Shown here: positions 46,984 to 55,689 of the stretch, in pieces
Numbering within the stretch: position 1 is the first letter of the stretch
Layout of the letters: the number at the start of each line of letters is the position of its first letter
From: Deltaproteobacteria bacterium
GTDB lineage: Bacteria > Myxococcota > Kuafuiibacteriia > Kuafuiibacteriales > Kuafuiibacteriaceae
NCBI GenBank assembly: GCA_020632995.1
Contig: JACKEN010000001.1
Span: 124,001-188,000 of the forward strand
DNA: 64,000 bases
Direction of reading: 5' to 3'
Translations under genes and position numbers: made by a program
Notes under the pieces: generated by a model
Database searches by the model: none
What the model saw: the letters and a program-made list of their open reading frames with translations, nothing else
Told to the model about the DNA's origin: nothing

Positions 46984-48060
46984 ATGCGTGCCCCTTCGCT
47001 GACCGCACTGCTCGTCGTCGCCCTCGGGTGGGCGGGCGCCTCCGCTCCGCTGCCCGCCGCCGCCGCCACCACGCCGGTGGCCCAGGTGGTGGATGTCTCG
47101 GGCGACGTCACCGGGCGCCCCCCGAAGAGCGAGGCCTACGGGCGGCTCGCGGCGGGGGACCGGGTGCCCTACGGCTCCCGGCTCCGCACCGGCGACAAGG
47201 CGCAGGCCACGTTGCGCTTCGAGGACGGCACCGAGGTGAAGGTGCGCGCGAAGACCGAGGTCCTGGTGCGCCCCCGCCCCAAGGAGGAGGCCTCCGGAGT
47301 GGTGCTCTTCTTCGGCCGGGTCTGGTCGAAGGTGGTGAAGTCGGTGAGCGGCGAGACCAGCTTCGAGGTCGAGTCCGCCAACGCGGTAGCCGGCGTGCGG
47401 GGCACCGAGTTCGAGGTGGGGGTTGCCGATGATGGCTCCACCCGGGTCATCGTCTCCGAGGGCGTGGTGGCGGTGGGGGGCGACGAGAACGGCGCTACCC
47501 CGATCTCCGCCGGCTTCGAGGTCGAGAGCGACCACGACGGGCGCCTCGCGAAGCGCAAGAAGGCGGCGCGCGACGCGGCCTGGGACGGCTGGTTCTCGAA
47601 GCGGGCGAAGGCGATCCAGAAGCAGGGGCTCAAGGTGGCCAAGAACCTCGAGGGCCGCCTGGACCGCCGTCAGGCCAAGGTGAAGCAGCTGGTGGCGGAG
47701 CAACGTGACCTGCGCCAGCAGATCCAGCTGCTCGAGAAGAAGAAGCAGGCGGGTGAAGACGTCGACGCGGCGCTGGCCGAGAAGCTGGAGCGCATGGAGC
47801 AGATCACCGCGCGCCTCGAGAGCATGAAGGATCGCCTGGAGGCCGCGTTCGGGATGTTCGAGCGGTGGGGCGACCTGGCCGAGCAAGGGAGCATGCAGGG
47901 GGGCGAGCAGGTCACCGAGCTCGTCGAGGACGTGCGCCGGGTGGCCCGGGAGTTCGCCGACATGATCGAGGAGGGCACCGACATGTCCGAGGAGGGCATG
48001 GACGACATGCTGGACGACATGAAGAAGGGCCCCACCCTCAAGCCCAACAAGGGCCGCTGA
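46984..48060 (+). CDS. FecR-domain exported protein with C-terminal coiled coil
   Basis: 358 residues. Signal peptide to about residue 28 (PLPAAAA-T). A FecR-like domain follows (AQVVDVSGDV, GSRLRTGDKAQATLRFEDGT, SGETSFEVESANAVAGVRGTEFEV). From about residue 195 a basic linker leads into a long coiled coil (VKQLVAEQRDLRQQIQLLEK) and an acidic, Met-rich tail (EEGTDMSEEGMDDMLDDMKK). It lacks the anti-sigma part of classic FecR, so it is not an iron regulator; in deltaproteobacteria such FecR domains are surface or peptidoglycan-associated. Divergent from the propeller gene; the histone-like gene follows 142 bp downstream. Confidence 0.75.
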   Translation: MRAPSLTALLVVALGWAGASAPLPAAAATTPVAQVVDVSGDVTGRPPKSEAYGRLAAGDRVPYGSRLRTGDKAQATLRFEDGTEVKVRAKTEVLVRPRPKEEASGVVLFFGRVWSKVVKSVSGETSFEVESANAVAGVRGTEFEVGVADDGSTRVIVSEGVVAVGGDENGATPISAGFEVESDHDGRLAKRKKAARDAAWDGWFSKRAKAIQKQGLKVAKNLEGRLDRRQAKVKQLVAEQRDLRQQIQLLEKKKQAGEDVDAALAEKLERMEQITARLESMKDRLEAAFGMFERWGDLAEQGSMQGGEQVTELVEDVRRVAREFADMIEEGTDMSEEGMDDMLDDMKKGPTLKPNKGR

Positions 48061-48111
48061 GCCAGCGCGGGTCGGCGCGCCGGGGCCGCGTCCATATGCG
48101 CCGCGGCGCTA

Positions 48112-48140
48112 TTGCACCGGTTTTCTGATTCGGCTACGGT
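48112..48140 (+). promoter_or_regulatory. Promoter of the histone-like gene
   Basis: TTGCAC (48112-48117), a 17-base spacer and TACGGT (48135-48140): the best sigma-70-type match in the window. Predicted leader is about 55 nt and ends with AGGAGG (48191-48196), six bases before the ATG. Confidence 0.6.
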
Positions 48141-48202
48141 CCGCGGCCGAAATCGCCGCAGGATGTTCCGAGCGGCGGGAATCGACCTGCAGGAGGTTTG
48201 GG

Positions 48203-48421
48203 ATGGCTGGAAAGAAGAAGGCAGCGGCGGCCCCGAAGAAGAAGGAGCTCGAGATGCTCCTGGTTCAGAGCAAGGTGAAGGAGTTCGTTCGCGAGCACGA
48301 GATGATGTGCGCGTCGGACCTCACCGAGGCCCTCAACGAGGCGGTGGCGCAGCTGCTCGAGAAGGCGGTGGCCCGGGCTCAGGCCAACGGCCGCAAGACC
48401 GCTCGCGCCGACGACATCTAA
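48203..48421 (+). CDS. Bacterial histone-fold protein with Lys-rich N-terminal tail
   Basis: 72 residues. The tail (1-15) is MAGKKKAAAAPKKKE. The rest matches a histone fold: helix 1 (about 17-31, LLVQSKVKEFVREHE), helix 2 (about 37-62, ALNEAVAQLLEKAVARAQ), then GRKTARADDI. GRKT-x4-DI is the archaeal histone hallmark, with R64 and D71 in the Arg-Asp salt-bridge spacing. The chain ends there, so helix 3 is only a stub, as in the short histones described from Bdellovibrio (HBb type). It should form dimers and bind DNA (family knowledge); this organism has not been tested. Strong promoter, near-ideal Shine-Dalgarno and a downstream hairpin suggest a monocistronic, well-expressed gene. The Cys in MMCASD is unusual for such proteins. 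Confidence 0.82.
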   Translation: MAGKKKAAAAPKKKELEMLLVQSKVKEFVREHEMMCASDLTEALNEAVAQLLEKAVARAQANGRKTARADDI

Positions 48422-48464
48422 TCGAAGCGAAGCGCGCGGCCTCGCGTGCGAGCATGCGGTTCGT

Positions 48465-48498
48465 GAGCCCGGGCTGGTCATCGACCAGCGCCGGGCTC
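48465..48498. terminator. Bidirectional terminator-like hairpin
   Basis: GAGCCCGG-GCTGGTC pairs with GACCAGC-GCCGGGCTC, a stem of about 15 bp with one bulge and a 3-base loop. It lies 44 bases after the histone-like gene and covers the 3' end of the convergent protease gene, so it could stop both transcripts. No long T-tract. Confidence 0.6.
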
Positions 48499-49266
48499 TC
48501 GACGTTTCTGGCGTACCCGCGCGATCCAGATCCCGAGCAGGAGCGCGAGCACCCACGGCAGGCTATCCTGCGGGACGGCGCGGCACCCGCCGGGCGCCTC
48601 GGGCACCGCCCCCGCGTCCGCCACCCCGGCGTCCACGGCGGTCACCTCGCATCCCGCCACCTTCGTGCACAAGCTACCGCGGCCGCGGGTCCACGTGGGC
48701 CACGCCGCCTCCAGCTCTTCGCGGAGGGCGTCGACCGCCTCCGCCTCGACCCGGGCCGCCTCCGCGCCTTCGCCGGGCGCGGTGAGGAGGGCGAAGACCG
48801 CGCGGGTCTCGGGCGCGGCGCGCGCGCGCGGGCCGAGGGCGGCCACCACCTGCTCGATCCGGAGCACCGCTCGGCTCCCGAGGACCACGTCGCCCACCGC
48901 GAGCTGCGCCTCCGCCGGCACCTGGAAGCCGGCCTCGGTGCGGGCGCCCTCGATGAAGAAGGTGGGCGGCACCTCTTCGGCCGCCATCAGGCCCAGGGCG
49001 TACAGGTCGAGCTCCGAGAGCGCGTCCTCCACCCGGGTCACGGTGAAGCGGCCGGGCGCGCCCTCCACGAAGCCGTGGCCGCCGAGCACCGAGCCGCCGG
49101 TGTCGAGCGCGGCGTGCCAGTGGGCCTGCTGTCGCCCGAGCAGGGTCGGCGCGACGGTGGAGCCGGCGACCGGGGCGGCGGAGAGGTAGGCGAGGTGCCG
49201 GTGCCCGAGCTCGTGCACGAGGAGCGGCAGGCGGCGCTCTGCAAGGTGGCCTTCGCGCCGCTTCAT
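48478..49266 (-). CDS. Metalloprotease catalytic part with MYXO-CTERM-like tail (3' portion of a split gene)
   Basis: 262 codons. LLVHELGHRHLAYL gives the HExxH zinc site; LDTGGSVLGGH and SELDLYALGLMAAEEVPPTF match a myxobacterial secreted-protease family. The C-terminus is Cys (GGCRAVPQDS), a hydrophobic helix (LPWVLALLLGIWIARV) and RQKRR, a MYXO-CTERM-like sorting tail. Its ATG overlaps the stop of the upstream frame in an ATGA. Because family members have both parts in one chain, I think a missing G in the run near 49274-49277 split one gene: adding it reads GVANMKRREGH through the joint. Two coupled genes remain possible. Confidence 0.7.
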   Translation of the reverse strand: MKRREGHLAERRLPLLVHELGHRHLAYLSAAPVAGSTVAPTLLGRQQAHWHAALDTGGSVLGGHGFVEGAPGRFTVTRVEDALSELDLYALGLMAAEEVPPTFFIEGARTEAGFQVPAEAQLAVGDVVLGSRAVLRIEQVVAALGPRARAAPETRAVFALLTAPGEGAEAARVEAEAVDALREELEAAWPTWTRGRGSLCTKVAGCEVTAVDAGVADAGAVPEAPGGCRAVPQDSLPWVLALLLGIWIARVRQKRREPGAGR

Positions 49267-49709
49267 GTTGGCAACCCCTCCAGCGCGTGCGCCCCGAAGA
49301 GGTCACGCTGGTCCACGGGGCCGAGGCCGGTGCCCTCGGTGTCGTTGGAGATCGGCACGAAGTAGGCGGGCCCGCCCCCCGCCTGGTCGTCGAAGGTGGT
49401 GAAGAGCACCAAGGTGGCGGGGACGTCGAGCCCCTCCGCCGCGAGCCGGGCCACCACCGCCGCGAGGTCGTTGCGCGCCTCGTCGAAGCGCAAGCCGTAT
49501 TGCCCCGGAGCGCCGCTCACGAGGTCGGCGTCGCCCTCGAGCACGGTGACCTCGCCCACCCGGGCCACCAGCCCCCGAGCCGCGGTGTTGGGGCGGAGCT
49601 CCATCGTCGGCCAGGCCCTCGCCTCGAAGGTGCCGGGGTGCGCGGGGGCGCGTGGCCCGGGGGCGCAGGCCGCCGGGAGCAGGGCCAGCACCCACCACCT
49701 CCACGCCAT
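49263..49709 (-). CDS. Lipoprotein N-terminal half of the split metalloprotease
   Basis: 148 residues from the ATG at 49709. Lipobox LPAAC. Contains a beta-rich pre-protease region (TMELRPNTAARGLVARVGEV; VLFTTFDDQAGGGPAYFVPI; NDTEGTGLGP) that in related proteins comes directly before the HELGH domain. The frame ends four bases into the next one. An upstream ATG at 49721 is also possible. If the two parts are one protein it would have both a lipid anchor and a C-terminal membrane tail, which is odd; the anchor could be a simple signal peptide instead. Confidence 0.6.
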   Translation of the reverse strand: MAWRWWVLALLPAACAPGPRAPAHPGTFEARAWPTMELRPNTAARGLVARVGEVTVLEGDADLVSGAPGQYGLRFDEARNDLAAVVARLAAEGLDVPATLVLFTTFDDQAGGGPAYFVPISNDTEGTGLGPVDQRDLFGAHALEGLPT

Positions 49710-49778
49710 GGCACGCAGCATAGCCGCCCGCGCGTCGGCGGGCTTGCGTAAGGCGGAGGCAAAAGGGATCCTCCGGGC

Positions 49779-49994
49779 GTGAAGTTCCGCCTCAAGCGCC
49801 GCGTCAAGAAGATGAACGTCTGCACGCGGTGCGAGGCGACGATGGACCGGCGCACCGCCATCCCCGAGGGCGCCGGCCGGCGCTACTGGGGCGACGTGGA
49901 GCCCTACGTCTACGTGGGCGACGCCGAGATCCACCACTTCATCTGCACGAGCTGCGGCAACCTCACGGCGATCCAGTTCCGTGAGGCGGCCTGA
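49779..49994 (+). CDS. Small zinc-ribbon protein
   Basis: 71 residues from a GTG. Two CxxC pairs (NVCTRCEA and FICTSCGN) form a probable zinc ribbon, with a basic N-terminus (KFRLKRRVKK). Similar small proteins bind nucleic acid or protein partners, but none is assigned here. Its TGA overlaps the ATG of the next gene (TGATG). GGAGG lies further upstream than usual, so the start is moderately certain. Confidence 0.65.
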   Translation: MKFRLKRRVKKMNVCTRCEATMDRRTAIPEGAGRRYWGDVEPYVYVGDAEIHHFICTSCGNLTAIQFREAA

Positions 49995-50737
49995 TGGCCG
50001 ACGCCAAGCTCCCGCCCGGCCTCCGGCGCCCCGAGCCCGCGGCGCCCCGCACCCCGCCCACCGCGCCGCGCCCCGCCGCGCCCCCGCTCGCCCCCAACAT
50101 CCCGTTCGCGCCCCACCGCGCCCCCGAGCCGGACGCCCGCGAGCGCCGGGATCAGTCCGAGGCCGAGGAGCAGCTCCTCGCCCAGGGGCGCCTCGGGGAC
50201 CCCGAGCTCACCTCGGCCGAGCTGCGGGCGATGGGCTCGCTCGTGGCGGGGCGGCACCTGATGACCCTGCTCGCCCGGCGGCGGCGCGAGGTGGAGCGGG
50301 CCGAGGTGATCCGGGAGGTGGCGGAGCTCCTGTTGGGCATGGAGGACGGCCCGTGGGCCCGGCGCCTGCTCCTGCAGATGGCGGACGCCGGGCGCATCGT
50401 GGACATCTACCCCCTCGAGGTCATGGCCTACCTGGTCGAGCGCCACCCCGGCTCGGTCGAGCGCTGCGGCCCCGGCCAGGTGGTGCTGAACAAGGCCCTC
50501 CTCGAGGCCCAGACCCACGTGGTGGGCGGGCTGATCGTGCTCAAGGTGCCGCTCGCGCTGAAGATGAAGGCCTTCGCGCTCGAGGGGGGCGGGGCCCCCG
50601 GGTACATCCTGGCGCCGGGCCCGCCCGCCCACTACCTGCTCGAGGTGCATGAGGCGGGCGAGTTCACGTTGCTGGTTAGAGGGGATATCCGAAGGGAGTC
50701 CCTCATCGACCGCGTCCGGCTCCGGGTCGAGGACTGA
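49994..50737 (+). CDS. Conserved-looking cytoplasmic protein of unknown function
   Basis: 247 residues. The first 55 are a Pro/Ala/Arg-rich disordered region. Residues about 60-130 are helical (AEEQLLAQGRLGDPEL; VAGRHLMTLLARRRREVERA), followed by a mixed alpha/beta part (RIVDIYPLEVMAYLVERHPG; LIVLKVPLALKMKAFALEGG). No motif recognised. It is coupled to the zinc-ribbon gene by a 1-base overlap. Confidence 0.6.
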   Translation: MADAKLPPGLRRPEPAAPRTPPTAPRPAAPPLAPNIPFAPHRAPEPDARERRDQSEAEEQLLAQGRLGDPELTSAELRAMGSLVAGRHLMTLLARRRREVERAEVIREVAELLLGMEDGPWARRLLLQMADAGRIVDIYPLEVMAYLVERHPGSVERCGPGQVVLNKALLEAQTHVVGGLIVLKVPLALKMKAFALEGGGAPGYILAPGPPAHYLLEVHEAGEFTLLVRGDIRRESLIDRVRLRVED

Positions 50738-50822
50738 CGCCAGAATCGCGCGTGGGATGGTAGTATCCTCCGGGGTCTCCCGCGCCGTGCCTCAGGCTGG
50801 GGCACGCAGGGGGATGTGTCGC

Positions 50823-53800
50823 ATGAAGAAGATCACCGCGCTCTCTCTGCTCCTCCTCATGCTCGGCGTCGGCTGCTCCGACGAAGGCGCCGGCATCGAC
50901 ACCGGCGTCGAGACGCCGGACGCGGGCACCGAGCCGGTGGACTCCGGGGTCGCGCCGCGGCCCGACGCGGGGAGCACGGTGGTGCTGCCGGTGCCGAGCC
51001 TCAGCAACGTCTCGCCCCGCACCGGCCCCGAGGGCGGCGGCACCCGCGTGACGCTGCGCGGCGTCAACTTCTTCGATCCGGCCCAGGTCTACTTCGGCGA
51101 CGCGCCCGCCACCTCGGTGGTGGTGCTGGACGAGGTGTCGATCGCCGCCACCGCCCCCGCCGGCCCGGTGGGCCCGGTGACGGTGAAGGTGCTGACCGCG
51201 GGGGGCGAGGCCGAGCTGCAAGATGGCTTCACCTACCACAAGGAGCTCCGCCTCGACGCGGTGAGCCCGGCCCGGGTGCCCGAGGAGGGCGGGGTGCAGG
51301 TCACGTTGACGGGCAAGGGCTACGACGCCGACACCCTCGTGTACTTCGATCGCGTGCCGATGCGCGGGGTCGTCGTCGTCGACGAGACCACCATCACCGG
51401 CTTCGTGCCGGCGCTGCCCCCCGGGCGCCCCGAGGTGCGGCTGGTCAACCGCGAGGCCGAGGTGCGGCGGAGCGACCTGCTCGTGGTCTTCGCGACCCCC
51501 GAGATCGCCGCGGTGGCGCCGGGCTACGGCCCGATCACCGGCGGCGCCCGCCAGGAGCTCAGCGGCCAGGGCCTCACCGACGCCACCCGGGTCGCGGTGG
51601 GCGGGGTCACGGCGGCGGGCCTGGAGCCCTTCAGCGACGATCGGGTGGGCTTCGAGGCCCCGGCCCTCGCCGAGGGCGCCCACGACGTGGTGGTCGAGAA
51701 CGGCGATGCGCAAGATACCTTGCCGGGCGGCTACATCGCCTACGACCCCAACGACAACACCCTGGCCCTGTTGGGCGCCACCCCGAACCGCGCCTCGACC
51801 GAGGGTGGTGACGAGCTGGTGGTGGTGGGGCGCGGCTTCGGCGTCGACGCCCAGGTCGCGGTGGGCGGGGTCCGGGCCACCGTGGTCAGCATCACCGCGA
51901 ACGCGCTGGTGATCGTGGTGCCCGCCGGCCTCCCGGTGGGCCCCACCGACGTCGAGGTCATCACCAACGCCCAGACCGTGGTGGGCACCGGGCTGTTCGA
52001 GGTCTACGCCCCGATCGAGGTCCTCACCGTCACCCCCGACCGCGGGCCCGCCGCCGGCGGCACCGCGGTCACGATCACCGGGGCCGGCTTCGTGCCCGGG
52101 GTCGAGGTCCGCATCGCCGACGTGCCCCTCACCGACGTGGTGGTGGTGAGCGACACCGAGCTCACCGCGGTGACCGCGGCGGGCGCGTCCGGGGTGCACG
52201 ACGTGGTGGTGCGGAGCCCGGTGACCCGGGGCGTGCTGCAAGGTGGCTTCACCTTCGAGGCGCCGTTCGAGGTCATCCGCATCGAGCCGACCGAGGGCTC
52301 GGTGGCGGGCAACACGTACGTCACCGTGCTCGGCCGGGGCTTCGTGGCCCCGGTGGCGGTCTCCTTCGGTGGGGTCGAGGGCCTCATGCCGGTGCTCGAG
52401 AACGGCGGGGTCATCGGGGTGCGCACCCAGCCCGCCAACACCGGCGCGGTGGACGTGCTGGTCGAGGCGGGGGGCGAGAGCGCGCTGTTGCCCCGGGCCT
52501 TCACCTTCTACGACCCGCGCCTGATCACCGGCGGCGCGTGGGGCGGGCCCATCGAGGGCTCGGTCAACGTGGCGGTGATGAACTTCAGCGGTGATCCCAT
52601 CCCCGGGATGGTGGTGCAGCTCGGCTACGACGCCGACCCCCGCTACCGCGCGATCACCGACGCCAACGGCCTGGCGACCGTCTCGAGCCCAGAGCTCCGC
52701 GGGGCCCAGACGATCACCGCGGGCGCGGACGGGGTGGAGTTCGTGACGTTCATGGAGCTGAACGCGAAGAACCTCACCATGGTGGCCTCGCCCCACCCGC
52801 AGTCCATGCCGCCCGACGCGCCGCGCTCGCCGTGCCCCACCCCGGTGGCGGCCCCCGCGATCTCGGGGCGCATCTTCAAGTTCAAGTCGCCCCTGGATCC
52901 GGTGACGATGCCGGGCTGGCAGCCGCTGGTCCGCATCACCTACACCCAGGCCAACGTGTTCAGCCCGAACCCCTCGCAGCCCCCGGATCAGGTGGCCTTC
53001 GTGTTCGCGGACGGCCAGGCCTACCGGATCACCGTGATGCGGGTGGGGTCGGTGGCGGTGTACGCGGTGCTGGGTGACTACAACCCCGAGACCGGGGCGT
53101 TCCTCCCGCGCCGGATGGGCATCGCGCGGAGCGTGCCGGTGGCGCCCGAGAACGAGACCACCGACATCGACATCGATCTCGACATCCCGCTCGACCAGTC
53201 CACCCTGCTGCGCCTCGACAACCCGCCCACCCAGCAGCCCGGGCCCTCGATCAACGCGGTGTTCCCGTACCTCAACCTCGGCTCGGACGGCGTGGTGCCG
53301 TTCCCCGCGGTGGCCCTGCAGGGGACCGGCAACATCCTCGTCGATCGGCTCCCCGCGGTGTCCGAGGCGGAGTTCATCTACATGGCCGGCTCCTTCACCT
53401 GGGATCCTGCGAGTGGCGCCCTCCGGAACCCGTACAGCCTCAACCTGATCGAGACCGCCGCGCCCTTCGAGGAGGGCGTCGACATGGGCCCCTACCTCGA
53501 GATGCCGCAGAACATGGCGCCGAAGGCGGGCGAGCTGATCGAGGGCGGCGCGCTGTCCTGGGATCAGGGCGGGGTGGTGCCGGACATCGCCACGATCAGC
53601 GTGGTGGACGTGCGCTCGGTGAGCGGATGCTGCTGCCTCGACGCCAACATGAACGGCCAGTGCGACGCGGGGGAGGGGGAGCAGTGCGGTGGCCTGCCCC
53701 AGCAGTTCAACCGCTGGAGCATCTACGGGCGGGGCGGTCTGCAGAGCTACGTGATGCCGACGATGCCGTCGCCGCTCATGGCCTTCGAGCCGCCCCGAGC

Positions 53801-53939
53801 CTACGCCTACCTCCTGCAGGAGGCGGTGGCGCCGCGCTTCAACTACAGCGAGTTCATCTACAACCAGTTCTCGCCGTTCTTCTGGAAGAGCTGGAACGTG
53901 TTCTCCTCGAGCTTCGCGGTGAAGGAAGAGACCGACTGA
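50823..53939 (+). CDS. TIG/IPT-repeat lipoprotein
   Basis: 1038 residues. Lipobox LGVGC, then an Asp/Glu/Pro/Thr-rich spacer. About six IPT/TIG immunoglobulin-like repeats follow between residues 55 and 610, each opening like SPRTGPEGGGTRVTLRGVNF and ending like LQDGFTYH (others: PDRGPAAGGTAVTITGAGF; PTEGSVAGNTYVTVLGRGF). A later carboxypeptidase-regulatory-like segment (GMVVQLGYDADPRYRAITDA) and a beta-rich C-terminal half with CCCLDANMNGQCD, a calcium-loop-like turn. Upstream: TAGTAT at 50761, and AGGGGGA before the ATG. Probably a cell-surface adhesin or protein-interaction platform. The Cys-rich lipoprotein gene starts 4 bp downstream. Confidence 0.8.
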   Translation: MKKITALSLLLLMLGVGCSDEGAGIDTGVETPDAGTEPVDSGVAPRPDAGSTVVLPVPSLSNVSPRTGPEGGGTRVTLRGVNFFDPAQVYFGDAPATSVVVLDEVSIAATAPAGPVGPVTVKVLTAGGEAELQDGFTYHKELRLDAVSPARVPEEGGVQVTLTGKGYDADTLVYFDRVPMRGVVVVDETTITGFVPALPPGRPEVRLVNREAEVRRSDLLVVFATPEIAAVAPGYGPITGGARQELSGQGLTDATRVAVGGVTAAGLEPFSDDRVGFEAPALAEGAHDVVVENGDAQDTLPGGYIAYDPNDNTLALLGATPNRASTEGGDELVVVGRGFGVDAQVAVGGVRATVVSITANALVIVVPAGLPVGPTDVEVITNAQTVVGTGLFEVYAPIEVLTVTPDRGPAAGGTAVTITGAGFVPGVEVRIADVPLTDVVVVSDTELTAVTAAGASGVHDVVVRSPVTRGVLQGGFTFEAPFEVIRIEPTEGSVAGNTYVTVLGRGFVAPVAVSFGGVEGLMPVLENGGVIGVRTQPANTGAVDVLVEAGGESALLPRAFTFYDPRLITGGAWGGPIEGSVNVAVMNFSGDPIPGMVVQLGYDADPRYRAITDANGLATVSSPELRGAQTITAGADGVEFVTFMELNAKNLTMVASPHPQSMPPDAPRSPCPTPVAAPAISGRIFKFKSPLDPVTMPGWQPLVRITYTQANVFSPNPSQPPDQVAFVFADGQAYRITVMRVGSVAVYAVLGDYNPETGAFLPRRMGIARSVPVAPENETTDIDIDLDIPLDQSTLLRLDNPPTQQPGPSINAVFPYLNLGSDGVVPFPAVALQGTGNILVDRLPAVSEAEFIYMAGSFTWDPASGALRNPYSLNLIETAAPFEEGVDMGPYLEMPQNMAPKAGELIEGGALSWDQGGVVPDIATISVVDVRSVSGCCCLDANMNGQCDAGEGEQCGGLPQQFNRWSIYGRGGLQSYVMPTMPSPLMAFEPPRAYAYLLQEAVAPRFNYSEFIYNQFSPFFWKSWNVFSSSFAVKEETD

Positions 53940-53943
53940 TCCC

Positions 53944-55191
53944 ATGAGCCACCGGAGTTTCTCCACCATCGCCGCGCTCTTCGCGTTGGCCGCATCGGGG
54001 TGCTCGTCGAACACCCCGAGCACGGGCCTGTGCACCACGGACTCGGAGTGCACTCTCCCCGGGACCCGCTGCGACACCGGCCAGGGGCGCTGCGTGTGCG
54101 CCACCGACGAGGCGTGTGAGGCCGACCAGTTCTGCAACCGAGCCGGCGTCTGCCAGACCCTGTCGGGTTGCACCAGCAACGACGACTGCCGCCAGGAGGG
54201 CACGTTCTGCGACCGGCTCTCCGGCCAGTGCCTGTCCGGGCCCAGCCTGCAGCTGGGCAGCCTGTGCGGGCTCGCCTCCCACTGCCCCTATGGCTCGGTG
54301 TGCACCGACGGCAAGTGCAGCATGGGTTGCTTCGACGACGGCGACTGCGTCCTCGGCGAGGCGTGCGTGGACGGCACCTGCCAGGCGGGGGTGTGCTCGC
54401 AGGACGCGTTCTGTGACTACGTCGAGAAGTGCGACGACGGGGTCTGCAAGCAGGACTTCCGCGGGCCCTACTGCCGCGGCTGCACCCAGCGGACGGCGGC
54501 CAACCCCGAGCCGTGCGACGCGCCGCGGAACTTCTGCCTCATCAACAACCGCGAGCTCGGTGGCTTCACCCAGTTCTGCGGGGTGGACTGCTCCCTCGGC
54601 CAGGCGTGCCCGAACGGCTTCCGCTGCGGCGGGGTGGTGATCCTGACCCAGCAGACCTGCCTCGGCTCGGCCGAGTGCCAGTGCGGCGGGCAGGTGCGTT
54701 ATGCCGAGGCGACCTGCACCGTGCCGTCGGCCTGCAACCCGCGCCTGCCGAACGGCGACCCCGACCCCAACGCCACCGCGTGCTTCGTGGAGGGCCACCC
54801 AGGCTGCAACGGCGGCGTCGACGGCGGTCCCAACACCTGCGTGGTGACCCGGGGCCAGACCGATGGCAACTGCACTTGCACCGCGGACACCGAGTGCGCC
54901 GACGGATCGACCTGCACCGCCGGGCTCTGTTGCGCGGGGAGCGTGCGACCCGAGCGCGAGTGTGTGGGCGGGGAGGGCACGGTGAGCGGCTACTGCACCT
55001 GCGCCACCGACGACGACTGCCCGCGCGACAACTGCGACGGCAGCCGCGGCGCCTGCGCGATCTCGGGCAAGCCCTGCACCCCCGGCAACGACGACTGCGG
55101 GCCGATCCCGTGCGTCGACGGCGGCTGCCTCATCGGGCAGAACTGCGCGCCGGAGCAGGGCCTGGCCTGCTCCGAGGTCCTCGGGGAATGA
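53944..55191 (+). CDS. Cys-rich lipoprotein (EGF/Dickkopf-like repeats), paralogue A
   Basis: 415 residues. Lipobox AASGC. About 50 Cys in short units such as CTTDSECTLPGTRCD, CATDEACEADQFCN, CTSNDDCRQEGTFC and CFDDGDCVLGEAC, a pattern common in myxobacterial surface proteins. The unit NFCLINNRELGG and FRCGGVVILTQQTC has a close match in the gene at 62597. Disulfides are expected in the mature protein. The stop overlaps the ATG of the following membrane protein. Confidence 0.75.
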   Translation: MSHRSFSTIAALFALAASGCSSNTPSTGLCTTDSECTLPGTRCDTGQGRCVCATDEACEADQFCNRAGVCQTLSGCTSNDDCRQEGTFCDRLSGQCLSGPSLQLGSLCGLASHCPYGSVCTDGKCSMGCFDDGDCVLGEACVDGTCQAGVCSQDAFCDYVEKCDDGVCKQDFRGPYCRGCTQRTAANPEPCDAPRNFCLINNRELGGFTQFCGVDCSLGQACPNGFRCGGVVILTQQTCLGSAECQCGGQVRYAEATCTVPSACNPRLPNGDPDPNATACFVEGHPGCNGGVDGGPNTCVVTRGQTDGNCTCTADTECADGSTCTAGLCCAGSVRPERECVGGEGTVSGYCTCATDDDCPRDNCDGSRGACAISGKPCTPGNDDCGPIPCVDGGCLIGQNCAPEQGLACSEVLGE

Positions 55192-55688
55192 GCGCAGCGG
55201 CGGAGCTCAGCGACGCGGAGCTCCTCGAACGCCTGACGGTGGTCGAGCGCCGCCGGCGCGTGGAGTCCGTGGCCGGCGCCTTGACGACGGTGGCGGTGGG
55301 CCAGCTCCTCTTCGCCGCCTTCGCCTTCGGCCACTCCCGCGGCCCGATGCCGCTCAGGAGCGTGGAGGTCCTGGTGGGGATCCTGGGGACCTTCGTCCTC
55401 TCCCTCATCGTGGCCCAGGTCTTCCGGCGGCGGCGGCTCCTGCGGCGCGCGACGACGGTGCTGCGGCTCCGCGAGGGCCCCCGGATCCGGAAGGTCGCCT
55501 TGTTCGAAGGCTACCTTGCCATCGACGACGAGCTGGTGATCCCCGAGGCGGTCCAGAGCGTGACCGAGGACGGCGAGCGCCTGCTCCTTCGCTACCGCGA
55601 CGCGCGCCACGGGGGGCCGGTGCTCCGGGAGCTGGAGGGCGCGGCGCAGTCGCTGGCCCAGGTCGCAGGCGCGGCCCGCGGAGGGTAG
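55188..55688 (+). CDS. Small membrane protein
   Basis: 166 residues. Two hydrophobic helices (VAGALTTVAVGQLLFAAFAF and VEVLVGILGTFVLSLIVAQVF) with an N-terminal helical segment and a C-terminal cytosolic PH-like beta region (RKVALFEGYLAIDDELVIPE). ATG overlaps the upstream stop (ATGA). Unrecognised; the gene is likely part of the TIG/Cys-rich operon. Confidence 0.6.
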   Translation: MSAAAELSDAELLERLTVVERRRRVESVAGALTTVAVGQLLFAAFAFGHSRGPMPLRSVEVLVGILGTFVLSLIVAQVFRRRRLLRRATTVLRLREGPRIRKVALFEGYLAIDDELVIPEAVQSVTEDGERLLLRYRDARHGGPVLRELEGAAQSLAQVAGAARGG

Positions 55689-55689
55689 C

